Shown here: piece by piece, positions 43,744-51,974 of the stretch | Layout: each line of letters starts with the position of its first letter | Numbering within the stretch: the first letter of the stretch is position 1 | Assembly: GCA_964445815.1 (NCBI GenBank) | Contig: CAYULW010000003.1 | Location: 496,001 to 560,000 of the forward strand | Direction of reading: 5' to 3' | DNA length: 64,000 nucleotides | Source: CAYULW01 sp964445815 | Lineage (GTDB): Bacteria; Bacteroidota; Bacteroidia; Flavobacteriales_E; Vicingaceae | The notes under the pieces: generated by a model | What the model was told of the DNA's origin: nothing | Databases searched by the model: none | Seen by the model: the letters and a program-made list of their open reading frames with translations, nothing else | Made by a program: the position numbers and the translations under genes

Positions 43744-44466
43744 ATGAAAACAAATGAATTGAATTTATCGACAAAAAAATTAGCAAGAATAACAGGACTC
43801 TTTTACCTATTAATAATTGTTGCAGGTCTGGTGAGTGGATTGCTTGTAAGAGGATCATTAATTGATCCCATGAATTCAGAAGCAACCTTGAATAGTATAA
43901 CATCGAACGAGTCACTTTTTAGACTGGGTTTTATAGCAGACTTAATTATGGTGATTTCTGATGTGGTAGTTTCGATCCTATTTTTCTTTTTACTTAAGAA
44001 CGTAAATAGAGGACTTGCAATTTTTGCTACAGTATTTAGACTGATACAATCTGCCATTTTGGGAGTGAATTTGATTAACCTATTCAAACCAATTTTGATG
44101 ATTCAATATTCAGATCAAATGACTTCAGCTCAATTGTCAGAATTAGGTAATGATATATTGGTCCAAATTGAGTTATTTGAGTACGGATATTTAATCTCTG
44201 GGGTATTCTTTGCAATAAATTGTCTGATAATGGGCCTTCTATTGATCAAATCAATTGATTTTCCAAGATTTATTGGTGTGATGATATTCATTGCTGGCAT
44301 TGGATATCTTTTCAATTGTATGGCAAATTTCATGGCACCTAGTTTAATTGAAATCAGTTCAATAGTAATGTTATTCACAGCCGTGATTGCTGAATTGACA
44401 TTTTGTATTTATCTTCTAACTCAAGGAATCAAAACTCAAAAACAATTGACACCTAGGATTGCCTAA
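43744..44466 (+). CDS. DUF4386 family membrane protein
   Basis: 240 residues from the ATG at 43744 (a TTG two codons earlier is less likely). Six predicted membrane helices. The opening KLARITGLFYLLIIVAGLVSGLLVR, the SLFRLGFIADLIMVISDVVVSILFFFLLK segment and FRLIQSAILGVNLI are typical of DUF4386, a family of unknown function common in Bacteroidetes and Firmicutes. Its stop overlaps the stop of the convergent Crp/Fnr gene by a few bases. DUF4386 genes often sit near regulators; the regulator here may control it, but this is inference. Confidence 0.88.
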   Translation: MKTNELNLSTKKLARITGLFYLLIIVAGLVSGLLVRGSLIDPMNSEATLNSITSNESLFRLGFIADLIMVISDVVVSILFFFLLKNVNRGLAIFATVFRLIQSAILGVNLINLFKPILMIQYSDQMTSAQLSELGNDILVQIELFEYGYLISGVFFAINCLIMGLLLIKSIDFPRFIGVMIFIAGIGYLFNCMANFMAPSLIEISSIVMLFTAVIAELTFCIYLLTQGIKTQKQLTPRIA

Positions 44467-45047
44467 TCATTAATCTTTTTAAGGATACGCTTTCTTATTC
44501 TACTGAGAGATTCAGGCTGAACACCAAGAAAAGTTGCAAGATGATACTGAGGAACCCGCTGGAGTAAGTCTGGTCGGGTTTCTTGCAACATTAAATAGCG
44601 TTCCTCTGGATTTTTAGTTAAATAATTTTGAAGAATCTCTTGTTGTTTCCCAAATTCCCGTTCAATATCGTTTCTGCACAAGGCTTCAAATTTTGGATGT
44701 TGTTTATATAGCTTTTGCTCATTGTCAAAAGTTAAAACTGCTAGAGTAGAATCTTCAACACATTCAAAATAATGATTGGCTGGAGTTTTGTTTAGGTAGC
44801 TCAACATAGAAGCAATGGGTTCACCTTCTACAAAAAATTGAGTTGTTCGTTCTTCTCCCTCTTTAATTTGAAATGACCTAACACAGCCTTTAATTGTGAA
44901 ATAGCACTCTTTGGAAATACTGCCCTCTTGGAGAAGCACTTCTCCCTTTCGAAATTCTTTAATCGGAATTAACCTATTGACTACTTCTTTCTCCTTAGAT
45001 GTCAAAGGCATTTCCTCCTCAATTAAATCAGATATCCTTATTTCCAT
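44463..45047 (-). CDS. Crp/Fnr-family transcriptional regulator
   Basis: 194 residues from the ATG at 45047; a GTG at 45065 is in frame. The N-terminal cyclic-nucleotide-binding-like beta barrel spans about 20-130 (FRKGEVLLQEGSISKECYFTIKGCVRSFQIKEGEERTTQFFVEGE). The C-terminal helix-turn-helix is QYHLATFLGVQPESLSRIRKRI. It has no Cys cluster for an FeS centre, so it is not an Fnr-type oxygen sensor. It resembles the Bacteroidetes 'Crp/Fnr' regulators with PERY(L/M)xLxxxRPDLLQRVPQ, whose ligand is unknown. Confidence 0.92.
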   Translation of the reverse strand: MEIRISDLIEEEMPLTSKEKEVVNRLIPIKEFRKGEVLLQEGSISKECYFTIKGCVRSFQIKEGEERTTQFFVEGEPIASMLSYLNKTPANHYFECVEDSTLAVLTFDNEQKLYKQHPKFEALCRNDIEREFGKQQEILQNYLTKNPEERYLMLQETRPDLLQRVPQYHLATFLGVQPESLSRIRKRILKKIND

Positions 45048-45386
45048 CTTAATTTTTAATGACACCTATATCTGTATGAAATAAACATAATTGCGTTGAT
45101 TTCTCATATATACGCTAAAATAAGTAGAAAAATTTTCGAATTAATCGAAACTTCAACCTGAATGGTTTTTAAACCCTAATAAGCTCTATATCCCTTTATT
45201 TTCAATGGGTTTAGAAAGTGATGAAATTCTGTGGAAATTGCTAAGAGAAAAAGTCTTGAAAACCAAAGGCTTTAAAGTGATTGTGACTTGTCTGGAGCGA
45301 TCTTCGAACCCTATGGCTAAGCGCTTCTTATATGGTATAAAAAACTATTTTCTTTATCGAAAAAATCATGTCTTATCTAGCGTTTT
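45048..45386. other. Intergenic region containing a tRNA-Lys relic
   Basis: 339 bases upstream of the crp/fnr gene and downstream of marC. The only recognisable content is the degenerate copy of the tRNA-Lys 3' end and its terminator listed at 45251-45331. A 76-residue open frame here is not a credible gene. Confidence 0.5.
45251..45331 (-). other. Decayed copy of the tRNA-Lys 3' end plus its terminator (relic 3)
   Basis: AAGTCTTGAAAACCAAAGGC TTTAAAG...GTGACTTGTCTGGAG...TTCGAACCC aligns base by base with 46697-46750, covering the tRNA-Lys terminator, acceptor strand and T-arm. About five extra bases (near CGATC) sit beside TTCGAA. The 5' half of the tRNA is missing, and the orientation is the same as the intact tRNA. 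Confidence 0.75.
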
Positions 45387-46004
45387 TTATTCTAGGACTA
45401 TAAAAAAATCTTTTAGTCCATTTAGAATACTTTGAACCGCATAAGCAGCTAGTATTAAACCCATCACTTTACTAATTACAGTAATTCCATATTCTCCAAT
45501 TCTTTTTTGAACAAGGTTTGCACCCAATAGTATAGCCATGGTAAGTAGAATTACAATTAACACAAGTCCTGTAGTGATTGCTTGTTGTTTAATGGAGTAA
45601 AGATTGTTGTCGGTAAGTAAAACAGCTGCCATAATTGCGCCAGGAGATGCAATTGATGGAATTGCAATAGGAAAGACAGTAACGTGTTTATAGTCCTTTA
45701 TTAGGTGTTTTTCTGATTCGGGTTTTCCTTCTCCAAAAATCATTGTTAATGCAAATAGAAAAAGAATAACTCCACCCGAAATCTGAAAAGCATTTAAGGA
45801 TACGTCCATTCCTTCTAAAATAATTTGCCCTACCAAAATGAAGAACAGTAGAATTAAGAAAGCAATGAAGGAAGCCCTAATTGCAATTTTTCGCTTATAC
45901 TTTTTGTCAAAATGCTTGGTCGCTTCCAAATAAACGGGAACGGAACCAAGCGGGTCAATAACAGCTATTAGAAAGAGAATCTTAGTGATTATTTCAGTTG
46001 TCAT
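45387..46004 (-). CDS. MarC-family integral membrane protein
   Basis: 205 residues with six membrane helices. The signature opening (FLIAVIDPLGSVPVYLEATKHFDKKYKRKIAIRASFIAF), the GVILFLFALTMIFGE helix and the FPIAIPSIASPGAIMAAVLLTDN segment are typical of the MarC (UPF0056) family. Its transport function is unresolved; the older link with multiple antibiotic resistance was not confirmed. It begins 2 nt after the DUF3124 gene stop on the same strand, so the two probably form an operon. Confidence 0.93.
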   Translation of the reverse strand: MTTEIITKILFLIAVIDPLGSVPVYLEATKHFDKKYKRKIAIRASFIAFLILLFFILVGQIILEGMDVSLNAFQISGGVILFLFALTMIFGEGKPESEKHLIKDYKHVTVFPIAIPSIASPGAIMAAVLLTDNNLYSIKQQAITTGLVLIVILLTMAILLGANLVQKRIGEYGITVISKVMGLILAAYAVQSILNGLKDFFIVLE

Positions 46005-46006
46005 AT

Positions 46007-46522
46007 TTATCTTATTTTTTTACCATTTGTAGTAAATGACAAACCTCGGTTATATGTTGAAATCATAACACTTTCGAAAAGTGGCTCATTCGCATTTTCT
46101 TTAATTATCCAATCAAAAACAAAATTGGCTCCGGTTCCTCCATCTTGGTCTTTTTCATCTATCACTATTTCAACTGTCTCCATTGGAGAAATAAATATTG
46201 TTTTATCAAAATAAGTTCTAATGGAATTTCCTTTAGTATCAAAGTACTCTGCTTTTCTTAAGTAAATCGTGTCTGTATAATTCGTATTACGCATACTCAC
46301 AGTCGCAGTTAAGTTATATATTTGTTGTTCCGTCTCGCTATAAATTTGAGAATAGACTGAAAGATATGTCCTTCCATAAATTAAAGAGCTATCGATCTCT
46401 AATTCAGATAAAATTGTTCTTTTTTCCCAATTAATCGGATTAATTGAACTCATTTCAATCTTATCATTTTTACAAGATTGAATTAATAGAGTTAATAGCA
46501 ATAATTTCAGCACATTTTTCAT
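46007..46522 (-). CDS. DUF3124 lipoprotein
   Basis: 171 residues with a lipoprotein signal (LKLLLLTLLIQSC, lipobox Cys at about 17). The mature part has the DUF3124 pattern: YGRTYLSVYSQIYSETEQQIYNLTATVSMRNTNYTDTIYLRKAEYFDTKG and the late GGTGANFVFDWI. DUF3124 is a family of unknown function, often in cyanobacteria and Bacteroidetes. As a lipoprotein it should sit in the periplasm or outer membrane. It precedes marC by 2 nt, suggesting joint expression. The position next to tRNA-Lys fits an acquired cassette. Confidence 0.88.
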   Translation of the reverse strand: MKNVLKLLLLTLLIQSCKNDKIEMSSINPINWEKRTILSELEIDSSLIYGRTYLSVYSQIYSETEQQIYNLTATVSMRNTNYTDTIYLRKAEYFDTKGNSIRTYFDKTIFISPMETVEIVIDEKDQDGGTGANFVFDWIIKENANEPLFESVMISTYNRGLSFTTNGKKIR

Positions 46523-46691
46523 AGTCTTTAACTTCTATCTGATATAAATATTTCTTTTAGTACAATATAAAATTAATGAATCACAATTTCAAAAATTTAA
46601 GCTTGCATGATGTTCGAACCCAACAAGCATCAAAACACTTTATTATCAGGCAATTCAGGGGCGAAGAAAATTGACAGAAATATCATTAAAC

Positions 46692-46720
46692 AAAAAAGCC
46701 TTGAAAATCAAGGCTTTAAA
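46692..46720 (-). terminator. Terminator of tRNA-Lys
   Basis: AAAGCCTTGA and TCAAGGCTTT form a 10-bp stem with an AAA/TTT loop. On the minus strand it is followed by T residues, ~10 bases after the tRNA 3' end. Confidence 0.88.
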
Positions 46721-46727
46721 GAGTGTG

Positions 46728-46800
46728 TGACTTGCCTGGGGTTCGAACCCAGGACCCCATCCTTAAAAGGGATGTGCTCTACCAGCTGAGCTAGCAAGTC
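46728..46800 (-). tRNA. tRNA-Lys (anticodon UUU)
   Basis: 73 bases on the minus strand. The acceptor arms GACTTGC/GCAAGTC pair fully. The D-arm GCTC..GAGC encloses AGCTGGTA. The anticodon stem CATCC/GGATG encloses loop CTTTTAA, giving anticodon TTT. The T-arm is CTGGG-TTCGAAC-CCCAG, followed by discriminator A. CCA is not encoded. Confidence 0.97.
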
Positions 46801-46896
46801 ATCCGAAAAATCGGACTGCAAATATAGAAGTCTTCATGAAACTGTCAAAAGGATTTTTTCTTTTTTTTATTTCTTCTTAACTTATTGAAAATAAAG

Positions 46897-48057
46897 CTAA
46901 TGTATTGTTTTGACACGTTCTACTTTCGCCGTTCTGTCAAATAAATAACGGAAGGTGGCCAAGGTTCTCAGCTTAGTCGCTCCCAGATTCTCAATGACAT
47001 GAATCATTTTTGGATTAAAATCACCAATCCAGGTAATGACGACATCCTGATATCGACCTTGCTGAGTGATCACTTTTTTACATTCTTCAAAGATGGCACC
47101 TTCTAAACCCTTGCCTTGAAAATCCGGATCTACACCAAAGGCTAAACCGAAGAAGGTGGTGCAGGTGCCTTTCCATTTATGGTACAGGAACTTCAATTTG
47201 CCCCACCAGTTCAGATTGCCATTCACATGTTTAAAAATCTGATTGATTTCCGGTAAGGCGATAAAAAAGCCAACGGGTTGTCCGTCATAATAGGCAAAGT
47301 AGATCAGGTTTTCATCCATAATGGGTTTAATGGTTTTCATGATGGCCATGGCTTGTCTTTGCTCCATGCCGTTAAAGCCTTCATGTTTGACCCAGGCCCG
47401 GTTGTATATGGTTCTGAAATCTTCAGCTGCCTTTGGCAAATTGTTCTTTTTAATCGTAGCAAAGGTGAATTTCGGATCTTTTCTGATGCGTTGCGATTTC
47501 TCTTTAAGCAGAGGGATCAGATCATCTTCCGTCTTTCGGTAATAAATGTATTGCTCATAATAGACCTCAAAACCATAGTTCTTAAAAAAGGGAACATAGT
47601 ATTCCGGATTGTAGTTTTGGTTGTAATAGGGAGGATAGTTAAAGTTCTCGATAATCAACCCCCAGAACTTGTCTTTTTCCCCGAAATTGATTGGCCCGTC
47701 CATGCCCTCCATGCCTTTATCAATCAACCATTGTTTAGCATGATCTAGAAGAGCATGTGCCACTTTTTCATCATCAATACTTTCAAAAAATCCAACACCT
47801 CCCATGGGAATTTTAGATTTCTTATTGGCCTTATGGTTGATAAAGGCAGCTATTCGTCCCAGTGTTTTTCCATTTTCAGTCAAAATCCAACGTATGGCTT
47901 CACCATGTCTCCAGAATTTGTTTTTCTTTTGATCGAAGACGGCTTCAACATCTTGTTTCAGATGAGGCACCCAATGCGTATCGTTTTTGTAGATATCAAA
48001 AGGTAAGCGGTGAAAAGCTTTCAGGCTTTTTTCATCATTGACTTCTTGAATTGACAT
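46897..48057 (-). CDS. GNAT-superfamily-like protein of unknown substrate
   Basis: 386 residues from the ATG at 48057; the frame extends to a TTG at 48087. The sequence SLKAFHRLPFDIYKNDTHWVPHLKQDVEAVFDQKKNKFW at the start and the late FFGLAFGVDPDFQGKGLEGAIFEECKKVI (acetyl-CoA-binding-like loop, about residue 320) mark a two-lobed GNAT-like family known from Bacteroidetes as conserved hypothetical proteins. The middle contains GPINFGEKDKFWGLIIENF, also typical. Acetyl transfer is inferred from fold pattern only. The gene diverges from the SDR gene with a 54-base spacer. Confidence 0.8.
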   Translation of the reverse strand: MSIQEVNDEKSLKAFHRLPFDIYKNDTHWVPHLKQDVEAVFDQKKNKFWRHGEAIRWILTENGKTLGRIAAFINHKANKKSKIPMGGVGFFESIDDEKVAHALLDHAKQWLIDKGMEGMDGPINFGEKDKFWGLIIENFNYPPYYNQNYNPEYYVPFFKNYGFEVYYEQYIYYRKTEDDLIPLLKEKSQRIRKDPKFTFATIKKNNLPKAAEDFRTIYNRAWVKHEGFNGMEQRQAMAIMKTIKPIMDENLIYFAYYDGQPVGFFIALPEINQIFKHVNGNLNWWGKLKFLYHKWKGTCTTFFGLAFGVDPDFQGKGLEGAIFEECKKVITQQGRYQDVVITWIGDFNPKMIHVIENLGATKLRTLATFRYLFDRTAKVERVKTIH

Positions 48058-48111
48058 GCGAAATGTATTTTTGACAAATAAAGGCAAATCTAAGCATAGC
48101 TCAAATTTAGA

Positions 48112-48915
48112 ATGGACAATAAAGTAGTGATCATTACCGGTGCTTCTTCAGGCATAGGAAAGGCAACGGCAGAGGCATTTGGAAAGAAGGGCTATCATTT
48201 GGTCTTGGCGGCACGTAATCTGAAAAAGCTCGAAGAGACGGAGCAAGAATTCAGTGCTAAAGGATTTACGGTTTTAAGTGTTCAAGCAGATGTCTCAAAA
48301 AAAGAGGATTGTGAACGTTTGATGGATGAAGCAATCAAACGCTTTCATCAAATTGATGTTTTGGTTAATAATGCAGGCATTTCTATGCGAGCGCTTTTTA
48401 ATAATGCTCAATTGGAGGTGATCGAAAATGTAATGAACATCAATTTTTGGGGAGCTGTTTATTGCACTAAATATGCTTTGCCACACCTGCTAAAACAAAG
48501 AGGGTCCGTTGTTGGTGTGTCTTCTATAGCAGGTTTTGTGGGTTTACCTGCAAGAACGGGATATTCGGCATCAAAATTTGCCATGCATGGTTTTTTAGAA
48601 GCCTTAAGAACAGAGAATCTGGAAAAAGGCTTACACGTGTTGATTGCCTGTCCGGGTTTTACAGCTTCTAACATTAGAAACACGGCCTTAACAGCAGACG
48701 GGAGCAGTCAAGGAGAATCGCCAAGGGAAGAAGGAAAAATGATGAGTGCCGAAGAAGTGGGACAGAGCATATGCAATGCAGTTCACTCAAGGAAAAACAA
48801 GATCGTACTGACGACTGAAGGGAAGCTGGCTTATTTTCTAAGTAAGTTTTTTCCCAACACCATTTCTAAGGCGGTATTTAAAAAATTAAAAAAAGAGCCG
48901 GACTCACCCTTGTAA
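48112..48915 (+). CDS. Short-chain dehydrogenase/reductase
   Basis: 267 residues, classical SDR. Cofactor loop TGASSGIG is at residues 9-16, followed by DVSKKED and NNAGIS. The catalytic Ser is in VSSIAGFVG and the YSASK motif follows about 13 residues later. Arg in LAARNLKK after the second strand suggests NADP(H) preference. The C-terminal ~70 residues resemble the membrane-associated DHRS7-like subgroup (KLAYFLSKFFPNTI). Substrate unknown. The next gene, shikimate kinase, starts 1 nt after its stop, implying one transcript. Confidence 0.93.
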   Translation: MDNKVVIITGASSGIGKATAEAFGKKGYHLVLAARNLKKLEETEQEFSAKGFTVLSVQADVSKKEDCERLMDEAIKRFHQIDVLVNNAGISMRALFNNAQLEVIENVMNINFWGAVYCTKYALPHLLKQRGSVVGVSSIAGFVGLPARTGYSASKFAMHGFLEALRTENLEKGLHVLIACPGFTASNIRNTALTADGSSQGESPREEGKMMSAEEVGQSICNAVHSRKNKIVLTTEGKLAYFLSKFFPNTISKAVFKKLKKEPDSPL

Positions 48916-48916
48916 G

Positions 48917-49423
48917 ATGAAAACCCCGATTTACTTAATTGGCTTTATGGGAAGTGGCAAGACCACTTTCGGAAAAAAACTGGCCAATAAATTAGGTGTG
49001 GATCATATTGACCTCGATCAGGAAATTGAGAACAATCAGAAGAAAAGCATTAATGAATTGTTTGAAGAGAGAGGGGAGGATTGGTTTAGAAATCTGGAAT
49101 CACAATTTTTAAGGCAAACTGCAGGACTTCAGGCTGTAATTTCTTTAGGTGGTGGAACACCCTGTTCTTCAGATAACATGAGTTTTATTAAAGCCAACGG
49201 CACCAGTATTTATTTGGAGAAACCACCTAAAATTTTGATCGGACGCTTAAAAAATGCCAAGGACATGAGACCATTGATTGCCGGTAAGAACACCCAGGAT
49301 CTGTCGGCTTATGTACAAGTTACCTTAAAAAATAGAGAAGTCTATTATCAACAAGCTGACCTTGTTGTGACCGATATTAATCCTAAAACTGACTTTGTGG
49401 TTGAGCAACTTAACTCAATGTGA
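48917..49423 (+). CDS. aroK: Shikimate kinase
   Basis: 168 residues. The P-loop GFMGSGKTTFGKKLA is at about 9-23. The shikimate-binding DLDQEIE (Asp pair) lies near 37, F(E)ERGEDWFRNLE near 52-62, and SLGGGTPC near 80. RPLIAG, with a lid arginine, is near 118. The enzyme phosphorylates shikimate at the 3-OH in chorismate biosynthesis in the cytoplasm. It starts one base after the SDR gene stop. Its 3' end overlaps the convergent phosphoribosyltransferase gene by 14 bases. Confidence 0.96.
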   Translation: MKTPIYLIGFMGSGKTTFGKKLANKLGVDHIDLDQEIENNQKKSINELFEERGEDWFRNLESQFLRQTAGLQAVISLGGGTPCSSDNMSFIKANGTSIYLEKPPKILIGRLKNAKDMRPLIAGKNTQDLSAYVQVTLKNREVYYQQADLVVTDINPKTDFVVEQLNSM

Positions 49424-49913
49424 CGGTAAAAGCTTCAGGATTTTCAAAAGAGACTTCAATGTGTTCTTTTAGAGTAGTTGCTAGTGATAGTCCTACATAA
49501 TTGGCGTTGACCGGATACCGTTTGTGGCTTCTATTGATAAGCACAGCTACAGATAGCCGTTTTATAGGCGTGTTTAAAAAAAGCTGTAAACCATACATTA
49601 AGGTTTTACCGGAGTTCAGGACATCATCGACAACGATAACCGATCGGTTTTTATACTCCACATCAAGATCAGTCAATTCACAACGTTTTAACGGATATGT
49701 TTTGTCAATGTGTAATTCACAGAGGTGCACTTTGATCGGAGAAATATTTTCAATCTTATCTTTCAGAAGTTGCGCGAACACGAGACCGTTTTGAGCAATT
49801 CCCGCCATTATGATTTCAGTTTGATCGTGGTTTTCTTCATAAACCTGATAGGCAATACGATCTATCTTCTGTAAAATTTGTTGATGATCAAGTATGAGAT
49901 TACTCACATTCAT
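49410..49913 (-). CDS. Phosphoribosyltransferase family protein (PyrR-like)
   Basis: 167 residues of the type I PRTase fold. The PRPP-binding loop is VIVVDDVLNSGKTLMYGL (about residues 92-109). An early GIAQNGLVFAQLL segment resembles the flexible pre-PRPP motif of PyrR and hypoxanthine PRTases. Both roles are possible: binding of pyr mRNA, or base salvage. The sequence is shorter than most PyrR proteins and lacks obvious RNA-binding basic patches, so I leave the substrate open. Adjacent convergent aroK is a common neighbour in Bacteroidetes. Confidence 0.88.
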   Translation of the reverse strand: MNVSNLILDHQQILQKIDRIAYQVYEENHDQTEIIMAGIAQNGLVFAQLLKDKIENISPIKVHLCELHIDKTYPLKRCELTDLDVEYKNRSVIVVDDVLNSGKTLMYGLQLFLNTPIKRLSVAVLINRSHKRYPVNANYVGLSLATTLKEHIEVSFENPEAFTVTLS

Positions 49914-49923
49914 AATTGCAAAC

Positions 49924-50502
49924 TTAAGGCTTTGTCTTCTTTTTTAACTCAATAAAAAACTCTCTGTTTGCTCTTTGAGGAATTGAAGCCTCGGACAAGT
50001 CAAATTGCAGATAGTCAAAGTGAGGCTGGAAATAGGTGTCATACTCTTGCTTAGAACCACCGAAAGGCGGTTGATCTTTATTCAATTCTTCAGCCCATAA
50101 AAGACCGACCAGAAGCCCTTGAGGTTTAAGCAAGTCGTGTGCCTTTTCGGCATAAGCTTTTCTTTGCTCAGGCGGAATGGCACAAAAGAAGGTTTGTTCG
50201 AGTATGAGATCATAGCTGTGATAATGGTCAAAAAAATCACCGTAGATCAAATGTTTTTCAGGAAAATCCGGAAGACGGTTTTTGAAATTCTCCAGTGGAC
50301 TTTGCGCAATGTCAAGTAAGAAAACGTTTGTAAATCCATTACGATGAAGGTATTCTGCTTCATAGGCATTGCCACAACCGGGAATCAATATGTTTGTATC
50401 CTTATTGTCTAAGGAATCAAAATACTGCGTGAGGGCCGGGGTTGGATAACCGATGTCCCAACCTGTACTGTTTTCCTGATATCTTTTTTCCCAGTAATTC
50501 AT
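49924..50502 (-). CDS. Thiopurine methyltransferase (TPMT)-family SAM methyltransferase
   Basis: 192 residues. The opening WEKRYQENSTGWDIGYPTPAL, the SAM-binding ILIPGCGNAYEAEYLHRNGF, and YDLILEQTFFCAIPPEQRKAYAEKAHDLLKPQGLLVGLLW are the TPMT family pattern. Family members methylate thiols, selenium or tellurium compounds, or chloride, iodide and related anions; the true substrate is not apparent. The start codon overlaps the stop of the upstream RlmD-like gene by 4 bases (ATGA type), so the two are translationally coupled. Confidence 0.92.
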   Translation of the reverse strand: MNYWEKRYQENSTGWDIGYPTPALTQYFDSLDNKDTNILIPGCGNAYEAEYLHRNGFTNVFLLDIAQSPLENFKNRLPDFPEKHLIYGDFFDHYHSYDLILEQTFFCAIPPEQRKAYAEKAHDLLKPQGLLVGLLWAEELNKDQPPFGGSKQEYDTYFQPHFDYLQFDLSEASIPQRANREFFIELKKKTKP

Positions 50503-51926
50503 TTTTTCAATTTGAGTAAAACAACGTTTTCCACATGATGTGTTTGCGGAAACATGTCGACAGGTTGTACTTTCTCTACCCTATATTTTTGGTCTAAAAA
50601 GTGTATGTCGCGGGCTTGAGTTGAAGGGTTACAACTGATGTAAACAATTTTCTCCGCTTCTATATCCAATAAGCGCTTCACAACATCTTCATGCATTCCT
50701 GCTCGTGGAGGATCAGTGATTACTACATCCGGTTTTCCATGCCTTGAAATAAAAGCATCATCAAAAACATCTTTCATGTCTCCGGCGTAAAAGCTGGTGT
50801 TTTTTATGCCATTGATTTCCGAGTTGATTTTGGCATCTTCTATAGCCGCTTCAACATATTCAATACCGATTACATCTTTTGCTTCAGAAGCAATGAAATT
50901 GGCAATTGTTCCCGTACCGGTATACAAATCAAAAACAATGTCATCTTTTTGGATATCGGCAAATTCAGCGGCTATTCGATACAACTCGTATGCTTGTTCG
51001 GAGTTAGTTTGATAGAAAGATTTTGGTCCTACTTTGAATTTTAATTCATCAACTGATCGATATCCGGGCATTGTTTCATAAATAAAATCCCGACCTGAAT
51101 AGCAGATAATCTCCTGATCAAGAATCGTATCGTTTCTCTTTTCGTTAATGACATAATTCAGAGAAGTCACCTCAGGAAATGTCTTTACGAAAGCTTGGAG
51201 CAGAGCTTCTCTTTTGCTTTTATCTTCTTTTGCAAAGACAACAATAACCATAATTTCTCCACTTCTTGAAGTGCGGATAATCAGGTTGCGCATTAATCCG
51301 ACCTGCTCTCTCAAATCAAAAAAGGGAAGGTCATTTTCAATTGCATAGCTATTTATCCAATTGCGTATCGCGTTTGAAGGATCTTCCTGTAACCAGCACT
51401 TATCGATATTGAGCACTTTGTCAAATCGACCGGGGACATGAAATCCCAAAGCATTTCGATCTTCAATCTTTTCATTGGAATCAATCTGTTCCTGAGTCAA
51501 CCACTCTTTATTTGAAAAGGTGTATTCCATCTTGTTGCGATAGAATTGTGTTTTCTTTGATCCAAGAATGGGAGAAATGTCAGGCAGTTCTACTTTGGCC
51601 ATTCTGACCAGGCAATCTTCAACCACTCTTTGTTTATTCGCCAATTGATCTTCGTAGCTAATGAACTGCCACTTGCATCCGCCGCAAGTGCCAAAATGTG
51701 TGCAGAAAGGATCGACTCGTTTTTCAGAATACTTATGGAATTTGACCGGATGTCCTTCCATAAATTTTTTTCTTTTTCTGGTGACTTGAACATCTACCAG
51801 ATCACCCGGCACTGTCCCACTAACGAATACAACTTTTTCATTGACTTTTGCCATTGATTTCCCTTCAGCGGCAGTATCAATAATTTGGACTTCCTCCAGT
51901 AGAGGTTTTCTATTTCTTCTTCCCAT
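50499..51926 (-). CDS. rlmD: 23S rRNA (uracil-5-)-methyltransferase, RlmD/RumA family
   Basis: 475 residues. An N-terminal TRAM domain (about 1-65, basic) is followed by the FeS cysteines (DPFCTHFGTCGGCKWQ, plus a later C in INKCWLQED). The methyltransferase domain has the SAM loop VFDLYTGTGTIANFIA, DPPRAGMH, and the nucleophile Cys in YISCNPSTQARDI. It makes m5U in 23S rRNA (or related tRNA/rRNA sites) with SAM as donor. Length and motifs fit the family. It overlaps the TPMT-like gene downstream by 4 bases. Confidence 0.94.
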   Translation of the reverse strand: MGRRNRKPLLEEVQIIDTAAEGKSMAKVNEKVVFVSGTVPGDLVDVQVTRKRKKFMEGHPVKFHKYSEKRVDPFCTHFGTCGGCKWQFISYEDQLANKQRVVEDCLVRMAKVELPDISPILGSKKTQFYRNKMEYTFSNKEWLTQEQIDSNEKIEDRNALGFHVPGRFDKVLNIDKCWLQEDPSNAIRNWINSYAIENDLPFFDLREQVGLMRNLIIRTSRSGEIMVIVVFAKEDKSKREALLQAFVKTFPEVTSLNYVINEKRNDTILDQEIICYSGRDFIYETMPGYRSVDELKFKVGPKSFYQTNSEQAYELYRIAAEFADIQKDDIVFDLYTGTGTIANFIASEAKDVIGIEYVEAAIEDAKINSEINGIKNTSFYAGDMKDVFDDAFISRHGKPDVVITDPPRAGMHEDVVKRLLDIEAEKIVYISCNPSTQARDIHFLDQKYRVEKVQPVDMFPQTHHVENVVLLKLKK

Positions 51927-51974
51927 CTTAAGCGGACAAATTTCCGAAATACTTCCTTGTTAAAAGGGCATTCT

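Noticed and set aside
45205..45435. 76-residue plus-strand frame
   Set aside because: It covers the decayed tRNA-Lys relic and the 3' end of marC; composition and context do not support a gene.
46607..46789. Plus-strand frame ending in CLGFEPRTPSLKG over tRNA-Lys
   Set aside because: This is the well-known spurious peptide obtained by translating the antisense of a tRNA; no coding evidence.
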